The notes under the pieces: generated by a model
Database searches by the model: none
What the model was told of the DNA's origin: nothing
Seen by the model: only the letters and a program-made list of their open reading frames with translations
Position numbers and translations under genes: made by a program
Part shown: piece by piece, positions 57,071-64,000 of the stretch
How the letters are laid out: every line of letters begins with the position of its first letter
Position numbering within the stretch: the stretch's first letter is position 1
Assembly (NCBI GenBank): GCA_034142505.1
Contig: JAWZDV010000062.1
Coordinates: 1-64,000, forward strand
Length of the DNA: 64,000 bases
Source: Hungatella_A sp034142505
Lineage (GTDB): Bacteria > Bacillota > Clostridia > Lachnospirales > Lachnospiraceae
Direction of reading: 5' to 3'

Positions 57071-57110
57071 GGTTTTCTCTTCCTTTCTCTGCGATAATTT
57101 TGTCTGTTCC

Positions 57111-57155
57111 CATTATACCATGGGCACTAAACTCGTGGAAGACCTCGTTAAGTGT
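57111..57155 (-). promoter_or_regulatory. 45-bp promoter-associated element upstream of yhcH
   Basis: It matches the element at 34971-35015 (36 of 45 positions by eye). On the minus strand it holds the degenerate repeats ACTTAACGA and GTTTAGTGC spaced about 21 bp, then CCATGG and a perfect -10 TATAAT. It lies within the 95-base gap after the oxidoreductase gene, so yhcH can be transcribed on its own. Confidence 0.65.
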
Positions 57156-57165
57156 AATACCTCTT

Positions 57166-58269
57166 TTATCCCAGAATTTCCTCCAGCTTCACCTTCCTGT
57201 CCTCCACTCTGGACCTGGTACAGGCATCTGCCGTTGCGATGGCGTTGCGGGCCGCTTCTCCGGTGAGGAGCGGTTTGAATTCCTCATCCGGCTCCATGCC
57301 ATGCATGATATCATTCAAATACTTCATCTCTTTTACCATGATGCCGTGCAGCCAGAGCGGCGGTTTTCTCCCCGGTTTTCCATACTGGATGGCTCCGTCC
57401 ATCTCTGTGCTGTGGTAAATCCTGGTCCGGTCGTCATCCTCCTCCTGTGTCTCATGAAGCAGAAAATGTTCACTGCGTCCGTCAACTTTCAAGGTACAGC
57501 CCGCATCCAGCATATCCAGCTTGATAGCCCCCTTCGTACCTTGAATCAGCAGATAATGCTCCGGCCAATGGAAGGCGGACCCCCACTCCATTAAGGCAAA
57601 CCGGTTATCCGAAAATTCCATGTTGAGAAAAATCATATCGTCCTCATCCCCGAAGGCTTCCCCCTGGTGGGCCACATTTCCCGCGCTCATGCACACAGAT
57701 TCCGGCATCCCGCCCATGATAAACTGCACACAGTCCAGCTCATGGATATGATGATACAGATGACCGCCGGATTTCTCACGGATTTTTTTCCAGGAAACAG
57801 AAGGCTGGATATCCTCCCATCCATTTCTCGCCGAATGACAGTATAACACTTTTCCGATGGCCCCCTCGTTGATCAGCTGTTTCGCGTGATGAACCCCGTT
57901 AAAGAAGTTCATGATATGTCCCGCCATGAATGTCACATGGTTTTCCTCACAGGCATGCACCATCTCATCACAGTCCTGATAGGAAAGTGCAATAGGTTTT
58001 TCACAGAATACATTCTTTTTATGTCTGGCCGCCTGGATCACCGGCTCTTTATGTAAATAGTTGGGCGTCGCTACAATCACGCAGTCCACATCTTCCCTGG
58101 ATACCAGTTCTTCCATGCTTGCCGCCTCGTCACAGGCAAGTTCCTCCGCCACCGTCCTTCCATTGTCCGGGTCATAGACACAGACGATCTGCGCGTCCTC
58201 CTGCTCTTTCATGATCCGGGCCAGCTCCGCCCCGAAATATCCGACACCAATCACTCCATATTTTATCAT
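57166..58269 (-). CDS. Gfo/Idh/MocA family sugar oxidoreductase
   Basis: A 367-residue NAD(P)-dependent oxidoreductase. The Rossmann motif GVIGVGYFGAELARI is at the N-terminus, with VATPNYLHKEP and the signature FCEKPIALS (conserved Lys). A C-terminal substrate domain follows, with HIHELDCVQFIMGG carrying the usual His. Members act on inositols, glucose derivatives or amino sugars. It is fourth in an operon after the binding protein and two permeases of a carbohydrate ABC importer and probably oxidises the imported sugar. The specific substrate cannot be read out. AGGAG is seven bases before the ATG. Confidence 0.92.
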   Translation of the reverse strand: MIKYGVIGVGYFGAELARIMKEQEDAQIVCVYDPDNGRTVAEELACDEAASMEELVSREDVDCVIVATPNYLHKEPVIQAARHKKNVFCEKPIALSYQDCDEMVHACEENHVTFMAGHIMNFFNGVHHAKQLINEGAIGKVLYCHSARNGWEDIQPSVSWKKIREKSGGHLYHHIHELDCVQFIMGGMPESVCMSAGNVAHQGEAFGDEDDMIFLNMEFSDNRFALMEWGSAFHWPEHYLLIQGTKGAIKLDMLDAGCTLKVDGRSEHFLLHETQEEDDDRTRIYHSTEMDGAIQYGKPGRKPPLWLHGIMVKEMKYLNDIMHGMEPDEEFKPLLTGEAARNAIATADACTRSRVEDRKVKLEEILG

Positions 58270-58296
58270 GATTCTTTCTCCTCATCATTCTTCAAT

Positions 58297-59136
58297 TTAT
58301 TTCACTGCCCCTTCTGCCATCCCGCCTGCGATTTTCTTCTGAATCAGCAGGAAGAAAATAACGGAAGGAATCACCACCAGCGTGGACGCCGCCATCATGT
58401 CGCCCCAGTCTAAAATCTCTGCCCCCTGCAGGGACCGGAGGGCTACGGATACCGTCATCTTGCTGGAACTGTTGATTAAGATCAGGGAATATAAAAACTC
58501 GTTCCATGCATTGATAAACGTATAGATTGCCGTTGCCACAATACCGGGGGCCACCAAGGGAAGCACCACCCTGATATAAGTCTGCATCCGGTTGGCTCCA
58601 TCCACCCGGGCCGCCTCCTCAATTCCAATGGGCACGGTCTTGAAAAAGCCCACCAGCAGCCATACGGCATAGGGCACACTGAAGGAGAGATAGACAATCA
58701 CAAGCCCCACTCTCGTGTTGGTCAGCCCTGTTTTTGCCATAACCAACGAATATGGGATGGCAAGCAGAATCGGCGGAAACATATAAGTCGTCACCAAAAG
58801 CCTGGTCATCAGCTGCCCGAACCTTGGAAAAAAGCGCACGATGCCATAGGCCGCCAGCGAGGACACCACAATGGCAATCACCGTTGTAACCAGTGAGATC
58901 ATCACACTGTTGCTGATATTGACGGCAAAATTCAAATCCTCAATCACATGAAGATAATAGCCAAATGTAAAACTCTTCGGTATGATGGACGTGGGAGAAC
59001 CGGTCAGTTCACTTCTGTCCTTTACGGAAGATAAAATCACCCAGATTAAGGGGAATATAGCTGCTATGGACAGTACCGTCAGGTAGAGATAGCAGACTGC
59101 CGAGGATACTTTCTTTTTCACTTTGTACCGGTTCAT
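58297..59136 (-). CDS. Carbohydrate ABC importer permease, MalG-type
   Basis: A 279-residue inner-membrane permease with six helices. The EAA coupling loop EEAARVDGANRMQTYIRVVLPLVAPG lies at about residues 188-213. It belongs to the CUT1 family MalG/UgpE group. Its Shine-Dalgarno GGAGG overlaps the end of the upstream permease gene and the two genes abut, so they are translated together. With the second permease and binding lipoprotein it forms the importer. No ATPase gene is present in this cluster, so a shared MsmX-type ATPase encoded elsewhere must energise it. Confidence 0.93.
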   Translation of the reverse strand: MNRYKVKKKVSSAVCYLYLTVLSIAAIFPLIWVILSSVKDRSELTGSPTSIIPKSFTFGYYLHVIEDLNFAVNISNSVMISLVTTVIAIVVSSLAAYGIVRFFPRFGQLMTRLLVTTYMFPPILLAIPYSLVMAKTGLTNTRVGLVIVYLSFSVPYAVWLLVGFFKTVPIGIEEAARVDGANRMQTYIRVVLPLVAPGIVATAIYTFINAWNEFLYSLILINSSSKMTVSVALRSLQGAEILDWGDMMAASTLVVIPSVIFFLLIQKKIAGGMAEGAVK

Positions 59137-60024
59137 TTAATCCGCCTCCCTTTCCCATTTGTTTAAAATCCGAAACAGCACCACTCCAACCAGCATCAGG
59201 AAGATCAAAAGCAATACCGTAACCGCCGATGACCTGCCAAGCAGCTTGGTGCCCCAGCCCATGTTGTAGGCGTAGATCGGCAATGTGGTAGTGGAATTGG
59301 CCGGTCCCCCGCCGGTGATCAGATAAATAATGTCAAAGTTGTTGAAAATCCAGATGGTACGAAGCACCACCAACAGACCGATCACCACCTTGATATGGGG
59401 GATGGTAATGTACCAGAACGACTGCCAGCTTCTGGCCCCGTCAATCTGTGCCGCCTCATACTGGTCCTTCGGTATGGTCTGAAGGGCTGACAGCACATTT
59501 ACCATAATCATCGGCGCTCCAAACCACACATTGATCATCACCACCGTGGGAAATGTCAGGGACGCGGAGCTTAAAAAGTTGGGAATTTCACTGCAGATCC
59601 CAAGTTCATACAGCAGGTTGGGAATAAACCCGTACACGCCGTTTAACATCCATTTCCAGGACAGCGCGATGACGATAGAGGGAAATGCCCACGGAATAAT
59701 CATCATCGTCCTGAAAATCCCTTTTCCCCGCCCGATGGAATTTAAAGCCAGGGCGGCGGAGAAACCCACCAAAAGCTGGAGACTCAGCGAAGCCACCGTC
59801 CATTTGATAGAATTGAAAAATGCCTGGTAGAACGCCGGATCGGACAGAACCGCGGCATAATTTTGGAATCCGATGAACGAATAGCTGGGTTTGATTAAGT
59901 GCTTGGTGGTAAAACTGTAAAATACACTGGAGCAAATCGGATAAAACAACAGCGCGCCTACAATCAGCAGGGCCGGAAGCACAAACAGCCAGCGTGTGAT
60001 ATCCACTTTTTTCTTGGTTTCCAT
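59137..60024 (-). CDS. Carbohydrate ABC importer permease, MalF/UgpA-type
   Basis: A 295-residue permease with six helices. The EAA loop QYEAAQIDGARSWQSFWYITIPHIK lies at about residues 195-219. It is a CUT1 family partner of the downstream MalG-type permease. The start is the ATG at 60022-60024 with AAGGAG upstream; an earlier in-frame TTG overlaps that site. It lies 65 bases after the binding-protein gene, across a hairpin (60042-60080) that probably lowers its expression relative to the binding protein. Confidence 0.93.
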   Translation of the reverse strand: METKKKVDITRWLFVLPALLIVGALLFYPICSSVFYSFTTKHLIKPSYSFIGFQNYAAVLSDPAFYQAFFNSIKWTVASLSLQLLVGFSAALALNSIGRGKGIFRTMMIIPWAFPSIVIALSWKWMLNGVYGFIPNLLYELGICSEIPNFLSSASLTFPTVVMINVWFGAPMIMVNVLSALQTIPKDQYEAAQIDGARSWQSFWYITIPHIKVVIGLLVVLRTIWIFNNFDIIYLITGGGPANSTTTLPIYAYNMGWGTKLLGRSSAVTVLLLIFLMLVGVVLFRILNKWEREAD

Positions 60025-60041
60025 GAATCCATCTCCTTTTT

Positions 60042-60080
60042 TCAAAATTATAGAGGGAAGCGAGAAACCTCCCTCTATAA
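60042..60080 (-). terminator. Intercistronic hairpin after the sugar-binding protein gene
   Basis: An 11-bp stem TTATAGAGGGA/TCCCTCTATAA (60048-60058, 60070-60080) followed by TTTTG on the minus strand. It is probably a partial terminator or an mRNA stabiliser that gives excess binding protein over permease. Confidence 0.7.
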
Positions 60081-60089
60081 TCAGGGTTA

Positions 60090-61457
60090 CTATTGAACGG
60101 AAGCGAAGATATCATTCAATTTCTTTTCCGCATCCGCTGCCGCCGTCTCCACATCGGCGCCATTTACGATGATATCCTGGAACATGGCCTCGATAATTCC
60201 CTGTGAAGTCAGCAGACCTGCCTGCACGCTCGGCCCGTGTTCAAATCCCAGGGCGCTGCTTCTGGCCACCGCATCACTGATGACTGTCACCGCATTGCTA
60301 AACTGTTTTACGGTCTCGTTCTCTTTATATGCCGGCAGGTCGGTGATTCCTGTGATGGATGGCAGCATTCCCACCGGAGTTGCCCCCAGGAATTCGATGT
60401 ACCGGTCTTCGTCATACAGATATTTGATAAACTCTTTGCAGATTTCCGGGTGCTTGGAATTCTTCCAAACCACCATGGGAATGTTGGAGGTCTCAGCGCC
60501 GTAATCCGGATCGCCTTCCTTCAGCTTCGGAAGCGGCGCACAGTCGATATACTGTACCAGATCCGGGGAGTTGGCTTCCACGCCGCCAATCTGGAAACCG
60601 GAGTTAAAGTCAAAAGCGGTCTTGCCCTCATAATATAAGGTAGCCTGATCCAGAACATTGTAGTTGACAGAGTCCTTCGGGGAACAGTCATTGTAAACCT
60701 TCACCCAGAAATTGATGCCGTCAATGGCCGCCTGGCTGGTGATGTTGGCTTTCAAATCGTCGGTCAGCAGGCTCTCTCCCGCGCTTCTCACATAGAAGTT
60801 CAGGAATCTGGTTCCCATCATGTCACTGGTTCCGCAGGGGAATGAACACCCGTAAACACCGTCTTTGGTTAACGCTTTTGCCGTCTCATAAAACTCATCC
60901 CAGGTCTTTGGCACTTCCAGGCCGGCTGCATCCAGTAAATCCTTTCTGATCCACATCACCTGCGCATGGGAATACAGAGGAATGGAATAATGATTGCCAT
61001 CTATGGTTCCCTCGTCAATGGCCGCCGCCGCAAACCGGTCACTTCCCAGCTCGTCAATCAGATCATTAATCGGAATCAGGGCATCCGCGTCGATCATCTC
61101 AACCACCTGTCCGGGAAGAGCGGTGCTCATGTCCGGAACATTGCCGGAGGCAAGTCCTGTGGTCCACTTGGTGTAAAAATCACTCCAGGAAAATGTCTCA
61201 ATATTGATTTTCGTTTTCGGGTGGTCCTGCATAAATGCTTCTGCCGCTGCCTGGATGACATCCAGTCTGGTACCCTGTGTGAAGGAGTGCCAGAACGTAA
61301 TCTCTCCTTCCAGTTCTCCGGCCGCTTCCGCGCCTCCATTTGTGGCGGCTGCCGTTCCTGCCTCCTGGGTCTTTGCCGATTCTTTCGAACCGCACCCGGC
61401 CAACGAAACAACTGCCATGGCTGTGGCTAATGCAATGCTGATAACTCTTCTTTTCAT
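60090..61457 (-). CDS. Extracellular sugar-binding lipoprotein of an ABC importer
   Basis: A 455-residue family 1 solute-binding protein. The signal peptide ends in lipobox SLAGC with Cys22. An Ala/Gly/Glu-rich linker comes next, then the typical start EITFWHSFTQGTRLDVIQAAAEAF. PLYSHAQVMWIRKDLL and YEGKTAFDFNSGFQ mark the two lobes. It captures a carbohydrate for the two permeases downstream. AGGAGG lies five to six bases before the ATG. An AraC regulator gene lies upstream on the same strand, separated by a terminator, and is the likely activator. The sugar is not identifiable from sequence. Confidence 0.93.
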   Translation of the reverse strand: MKRRVISIALATAMAVVSLAGCGSKESAKTQEAGTAAATNGGAEAAGELEGEITFWHSFTQGTRLDVIQAAAEAFMQDHPKTKINIETFSWSDFYTKWTTGLASGNVPDMSTALPGQVVEMIDADALIPINDLIDELGSDRFAAAAIDEGTIDGNHYSIPLYSHAQVMWIRKDLLDAAGLEVPKTWDEFYETAKALTKDGVYGCSFPCGTSDMMGTRFLNFYVRSAGESLLTDDLKANITSQAAIDGINFWVKVYNDCSPKDSVNYNVLDQATLYYEGKTAFDFNSGFQIGGVEANSPDLVQYIDCAPLPKLKEGDPDYGAETSNIPMVVWKNSKHPEICKEFIKYLYDEDRYIEFLGATPVGMLPSITGITDLPAYKENETVKQFSNAVTVISDAVARSSALGFEHGPSVQAGLLTSQGIIEAMFQDIIVNGADVETAAADAEKKLNDIFASVQ

Positions 61458-61642
61458 ACAAACCTCCTACTGTTTATTTCGTATTATCTCATGATTGATT
61501 GTTGGTTCCACCATCGCGCTTTGGTTGTTTTTACTCTATGCATCCATTATATTCATTCTTTTTGTGCATTTCTACTAGTTAAACAACATAAAGTAGCACA
61601 AATCGTCACTTTGGAAGTTTTTTTTACTATCTTTAGATTTAA

Positions 61643-61679
61643 AAAAATACACAGACGGACATCTTCATGCCGCCTGTGC
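61643..61679 (-). terminator. Terminator of the AraC regulator gene
   Basis: An imperfect stem CACAGGCGGC with GTCCGTCTGTG (61650-61660 and 61669-61679 on the plus strand) is followed on the minus strand by TATTTTTTT. It separates araC from the importer operon, which then must have its own promoter in 61458-61640. A GATAAT near 61480 is the best -10, without a good -35. Confidence 0.75.
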
Positions 61680-61692
61680 ATCTTCCTCTTTG

Positions 61693-62565
61693 TTATTGAA
61701 GGGCATTGCTCCGGTATTGATTAGGGGTGTAGCCAAATGCTTTTTTAAATACACGAATAAAGTGGTTGGGGTCTTCAAAGCCCACCTCATAAGCGATATC
61801 GTTGACCTGCCTGTTGGACACCAGCAGAAGTCTCGCCGCCGTAGTCAGCCGCATATCCCGGATGTATTCGTTTGGAGCTTTTCCGGTATGTTTTTTAAAC
61901 AGCTTCCGAAAGGCGGTTTCGCCCAGTTCCGACATCTCACAAAGTTTTTTGGAGGGATACTTCTCTGTCGGGTGAAGCGCGATATAGTCTAAAATCGCCT
62001 GAATTCTGGGGTCTGCTTTGATGTTGGATCTTTTTTCTCTTTTTTTGATAATCTCAAAATCCAGGGTATTGCCGTCATCATAGCTCTCATCCAGAACCCG
62101 GTCCTTGTTCTGCTCCAGAATCGCTCCGATAATCAACTCCAAATTCCCTCTGATATGAAAGATCTTTGCCCTCGAATCCGCTCTGGCCCAGCGGTATATC
62201 TCCCAAAAATACCGTTCAATCTCCCCATCCGCCTCTGAGACCGTCGGAAAATTATAGTAATCCTTTAAAAAATCAGCCCCTTCATAACGCACCGATGTGG
62301 AAAAGCGGACGCTGATGAATGTAAACGTGCCGTCCACCGTTCTGCTGGACAGTTCACAGCCTTCCGGTATATAGATCACCTTTCCCTTGTCTGCCATAAC
62401 GATTTTATCATCGATGCAGAATTCCGAACTGCCATCCACGATAAAACGCAGCATATTATAGGGAATCACCGTCTTCGGGTAAACCCAGGTTTTCGAAAAG
62501 GAATATTGATCCACATACAGGAAATTAAACCTCATGGTATTAATGAACGCAGAATTGGAACCCAT
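61693..62565 (-). CDS. AraC family regulator of the sugar importer
   Basis: A 290-residue regulator with an N-terminal cupin-type sugar-sensing domain (about 20-150; VDGSSEFCIDDKIVMADKGKVIYIPEG). The C-terminal AraC helix-turn-helix pair lies at about 190-288 (PSKKLCEMSELGETAFRKLFKKHTGKAPNEY and VNDIAYEVGFEDPNHFIRVFKKAFGYTP). GGGAG is nine bases before the ATG. Directly upstream of the ABC importer genes, it most likely activates them in response to the sugar. The importer promoter's poor -35 fits activator dependence. Confidence 0.92.
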   Translation of the reverse strand: MGSNSAFINTMRFNFLYVDQYSFSKTWVYPKTVIPYNMLRFIVDGSSEFCIDDKIVMADKGKVIYIPEGCELSSRTVDGTFTFISVRFSTSVRYEGADFLKDYYNFPTVSEADGEIERYFWEIYRWARADSRAKIFHIRGNLELIIGAILEQNKDRVLDESYDDGNTLDFEIIKKREKRSNIKADPRIQAILDYIALHPTEKYPSKKLCEMSELGETAFRKLFKKHTGKAPNEYIRDMRLTTAARLLLVSNRQVNDIAYEVGFEDPNHFIRVFKKAFGYTPNQYRSNALQ

Positions 62566-62630
62566 CTCATCACACTCCCTGTTTCCTATTTATTGTGATC
62601 TGGTCCTGCAGGGCCGCCGCCCGCACAGGC

Positions 62631-63911
62631 TTACAGCGACAGCCCGCCTCTTGCCCTTGCCCGGCGGTCGCGGATGGACTGGATGACGGGCACCAGGAAA
62701 ATGGCGACGATGCCGCCGGCAAAACCATTGTTGTACAGATTCATGCCGCCGTAGACGATCCCCACATTGAGGGCCACGGAAGAATGAAGAAAGCCGGCCA
62801 GGATTCCGGCTAAAAAGCCGAATTCTCCGGCGATGGGGGCTAAGGTGGTGGAGAGAAGCAGGGCCAGTATGGGGGACGGGTCTGTCAGGCTCCAGGACTT
62901 GGCCAGGCTTGCCAGGCAGACACCGAACATGACTGGGGCGATATTTCGCAAGTGCTTTCCGGTGGAACTGAAGCCCACGATGGTGAAAATGCCGCCGATG
63001 GTAGGTCCGTTGAGATCACCGCCCACTGCTACTACCAGGATGGTGGCGAAGATTCCGTTAATCCCCATGTTGAGAAGGGTGGGCGCCAGGCCCTCGGATT
63101 TCACATAGTCGGTTCCGCCGATGCCGTTGGTTTTTAAGATCCGTCGGTAGGCGGCCCAGGTTTCCTTCGGATGCGGAAGAATACCGATCATGATCATACC
63201 GGCAAACAGCACGGTAAGTAACATCAGAAATCTTCCATTCTGACCGGAGGACCAGATCAGCCGGGAGCCAATCTCAATGCCAAAGGATTTAAACAGGGAC
63301 ACCACCACCGTGGCGATAATGCCGCCGGCAAACCCTACATTGTAAAGAGAATATCCCTTATGGGCGTAGTGTACGTGGGTACACAGAGGCGGCAGCACGA
63401 AGCCGATGAGTATTCCCATCCACAGGCTGAGGAACAGACCTGCCGCGGGCGGCAGCGTTTCAATCTGCATGGCCTGGGTGATGATGGGCGACAGGCTGGT
63501 GCCGTAAAACCCGATGTAAAGATAGCGGGATACGGAAGTTTTATGATATTTTGCGTACAGAAACACGCCAAACAGGATAGACCAGATGTTTAACACATTT
63601 TTCCCAAAGAGGGAAAAGCCGAACATCAAAAAAGCGGAGGTGATGGTGTGACCATCCATCTCCATATTCAGGGCATATACCATGCCAATACTTGCCAGGG
63701 TCAAAATGCCGGCGTTCACAAAGGCGGCTCCCACACCACCGGTGGCAAAATAATCTGTGATCAGGAAGTCCGGCTCCCGAATGAGAGTCAAAAGACCGGG
63801 GCCGATTTCCCAGGCAGGCTGTAACAGGAAACCGGCCACTATAAAATAAACCGGAACCAGAGCCAGAATCAGGAATTTCTCCCGTCTGGACAGAGGACGA
63901 TGTGCTAACAT
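62631..63911 (-). CDS. DUF1576 polytopic membrane protein
   Basis: A 426-residue integral membrane protein with about 12 helices, matching the DUF1576 family (function unknown). The two halves look like an internal repeat: GYSLYNVGFAGGIIATVVVSLFKS (about 183-206) and GGMNLYNNGFAGGIVAIFLVPVIQS (about 390-414), and GHTITSAFLMFGFSLFGKNVLNI versus GPTIGGIFTIVGFSSTGKHLRNI. This duplicated plan with Gly- and Asn-rich re-entrant segments suggests a transporter or channel. It has its own promoter (63948-63977) and starts with an ATG preceded by AAAGG. It lies 65 bases upstream of the AraC gene; cotranscription is possible. Confidence 0.88.
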   Translation of the reverse strand: MLAHRPLSRREKFLILALVPVYFIVAGFLLQPAWEIGPGLLTLIREPDFLITDYFATGGVGAAFVNAGILTLASIGMVYALNMEMDGHTITSAFLMFGFSLFGKNVLNIWSILFGVFLYAKYHKTSVSRYLYIGFYGTSLSPIITQAMQIETLPPAAGLFLSLWMGILIGFVLPPLCTHVHYAHKGYSLYNVGFAGGIIATVVVSLFKSFGIEIGSRLIWSSGQNGRFLMLLTVLFAGMIMIGILPHPKETWAAYRRILKTNGIGGTDYVKSEGLAPTLLNMGINGIFATILVVAVGGDLNGPTIGGIFTIVGFSSTGKHLRNIAPVMFGVCLASLAKSWSLTDPSPILALLLSTTLAPIAGEFGFLAGILAGFLHSSVALNVGIVYGGMNLYNNGFAGGIVAIFLVPVIQSIRDRRARARGGLSL

Positions 63912-63947
63912 GATTTTAATACCTTTCTTGTTTTGTATTTCCAGTTT

Positions 63948-63977
63948 ATTGTACTATATGGTTGGAACGTAATTCAA
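63948..63977 (-). promoter_or_regulatory. Promoter of the DUF1576 gene
   Basis: Minus-strand TTGAAT (63972-63977), 18 bases, TACAAT (63948-63953), about 37 bases before the start codon. Confidence 0.65.
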
Positions 63978-64000
63978 GGGTTTTTGATTTCCAGCGATGC

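Noticed and set aside
1..64000. CRISPR array, tRNA or rRNA genes
   Set aside because: No series of regularly spaced direct repeats, cloverleaf or rRNA-like sequence was found on reading the intergenic regions.

Overview
The window looks like a chromosomal segment of a spore-forming, gut-type Firmicute. It is most probably a member of the Lachnospiraceae (Clostridium cluster XIVa, Enterocloster/Hungatella-like). The reasons are the sporulation genes gpr and spoIIP in the conserved clostridial block comEC-holA-rpsT-gpr-spoIIP-lepA-hemW, GGAGG-type ribosome binding sites with frequent TTG/GTG starts, TTGACA/TATAAT-type promoters, several ECF/ABC uptake systems and a GC-moderate coding style. No rRNA, tRNA, CRISPR array or intact insertion sequence was recognised. 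The genus assignment is inference.

Layout. 0.1-8 kb: a membrane protein of unknown function, hemW, lepA, spoIIP and gpr (minus strand), then rpsT (plus). 7-16 kb (minus): holA, comEC, a GerMN-domain lipoprotein, an orphan sensor kinase, degV and an ABC exporter. 16-21.8 kb (minus): one operon of a GNAT-GntR fusion regulator, a duplicated ECF ATPase, EcfT, a SAM hydroxide adenosyltransferase (DUF62) and a UPF0397 ECF S-component. It is preceded by a promoter carrying a perfect 19-bp palindrome. 21.8-22.9 kb is an AT-rich accessory island. It holds a compact type I toxin-antitoxin-like module (27-aa hydrophobic peptide plus a converging antisense RNA sharing one bidirectional terminator), a broken Imm53-like gene start and a structured RNA segment that may be a group II intron remnant. 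22.9-27.5 kb: a tandem YcxB-domain membrane protein, a second stand-alone DUF62 gene, a divergent XRE regulator/46-aa ORF pair and a zinc-ribbon membrane protein.

27.6-35 kb (minus): gpmI, a VOC protein with an AraC regulator, then a sugar-acid locus (GntP permease, IlvD/Edd dehydratase, FadR-type regulator) with three ACRT-N3-ATGT sites. 35-41.5 kb: an FtsX-type permease with a very long coiled coil and its ATPase, a stand-alone trpB and a C39-like membrane-anchored protein. 41.7-47 kb (minus): tpiA, pgk, gap and a Na/Pi cotransporter. With gpmI this puts four lower-glycolysis enzymes within 18 kb. 47-56.5 kb (plus): full-length Lhr-type helicase, PHP phosphatase, and a LytS/LytTR two-component pair next to a CstA-family transporter, the arrangement of pyruvate-sensing BtsSR/BtsT. 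56.6-64 kb (minus): a carbohydrate ABC importer (binding lipoprotein, two permeases), a Gfo/Idh/MocA oxidoreductase, YhcH, an AraC regulator and a DUF1576 membrane protein.

The parts most worth follow-up are the toxin/antisense module at 22.2-22.5 kb, the ECF/SAM-hydrolase operon with its fused regulator, and a roughly 45-bp promoter-associated element found both upstream of the FadR-type regulator and upstream of yhcH, 22 kb away. All function assignments come from reading motifs and context by eye; no database search was possible.
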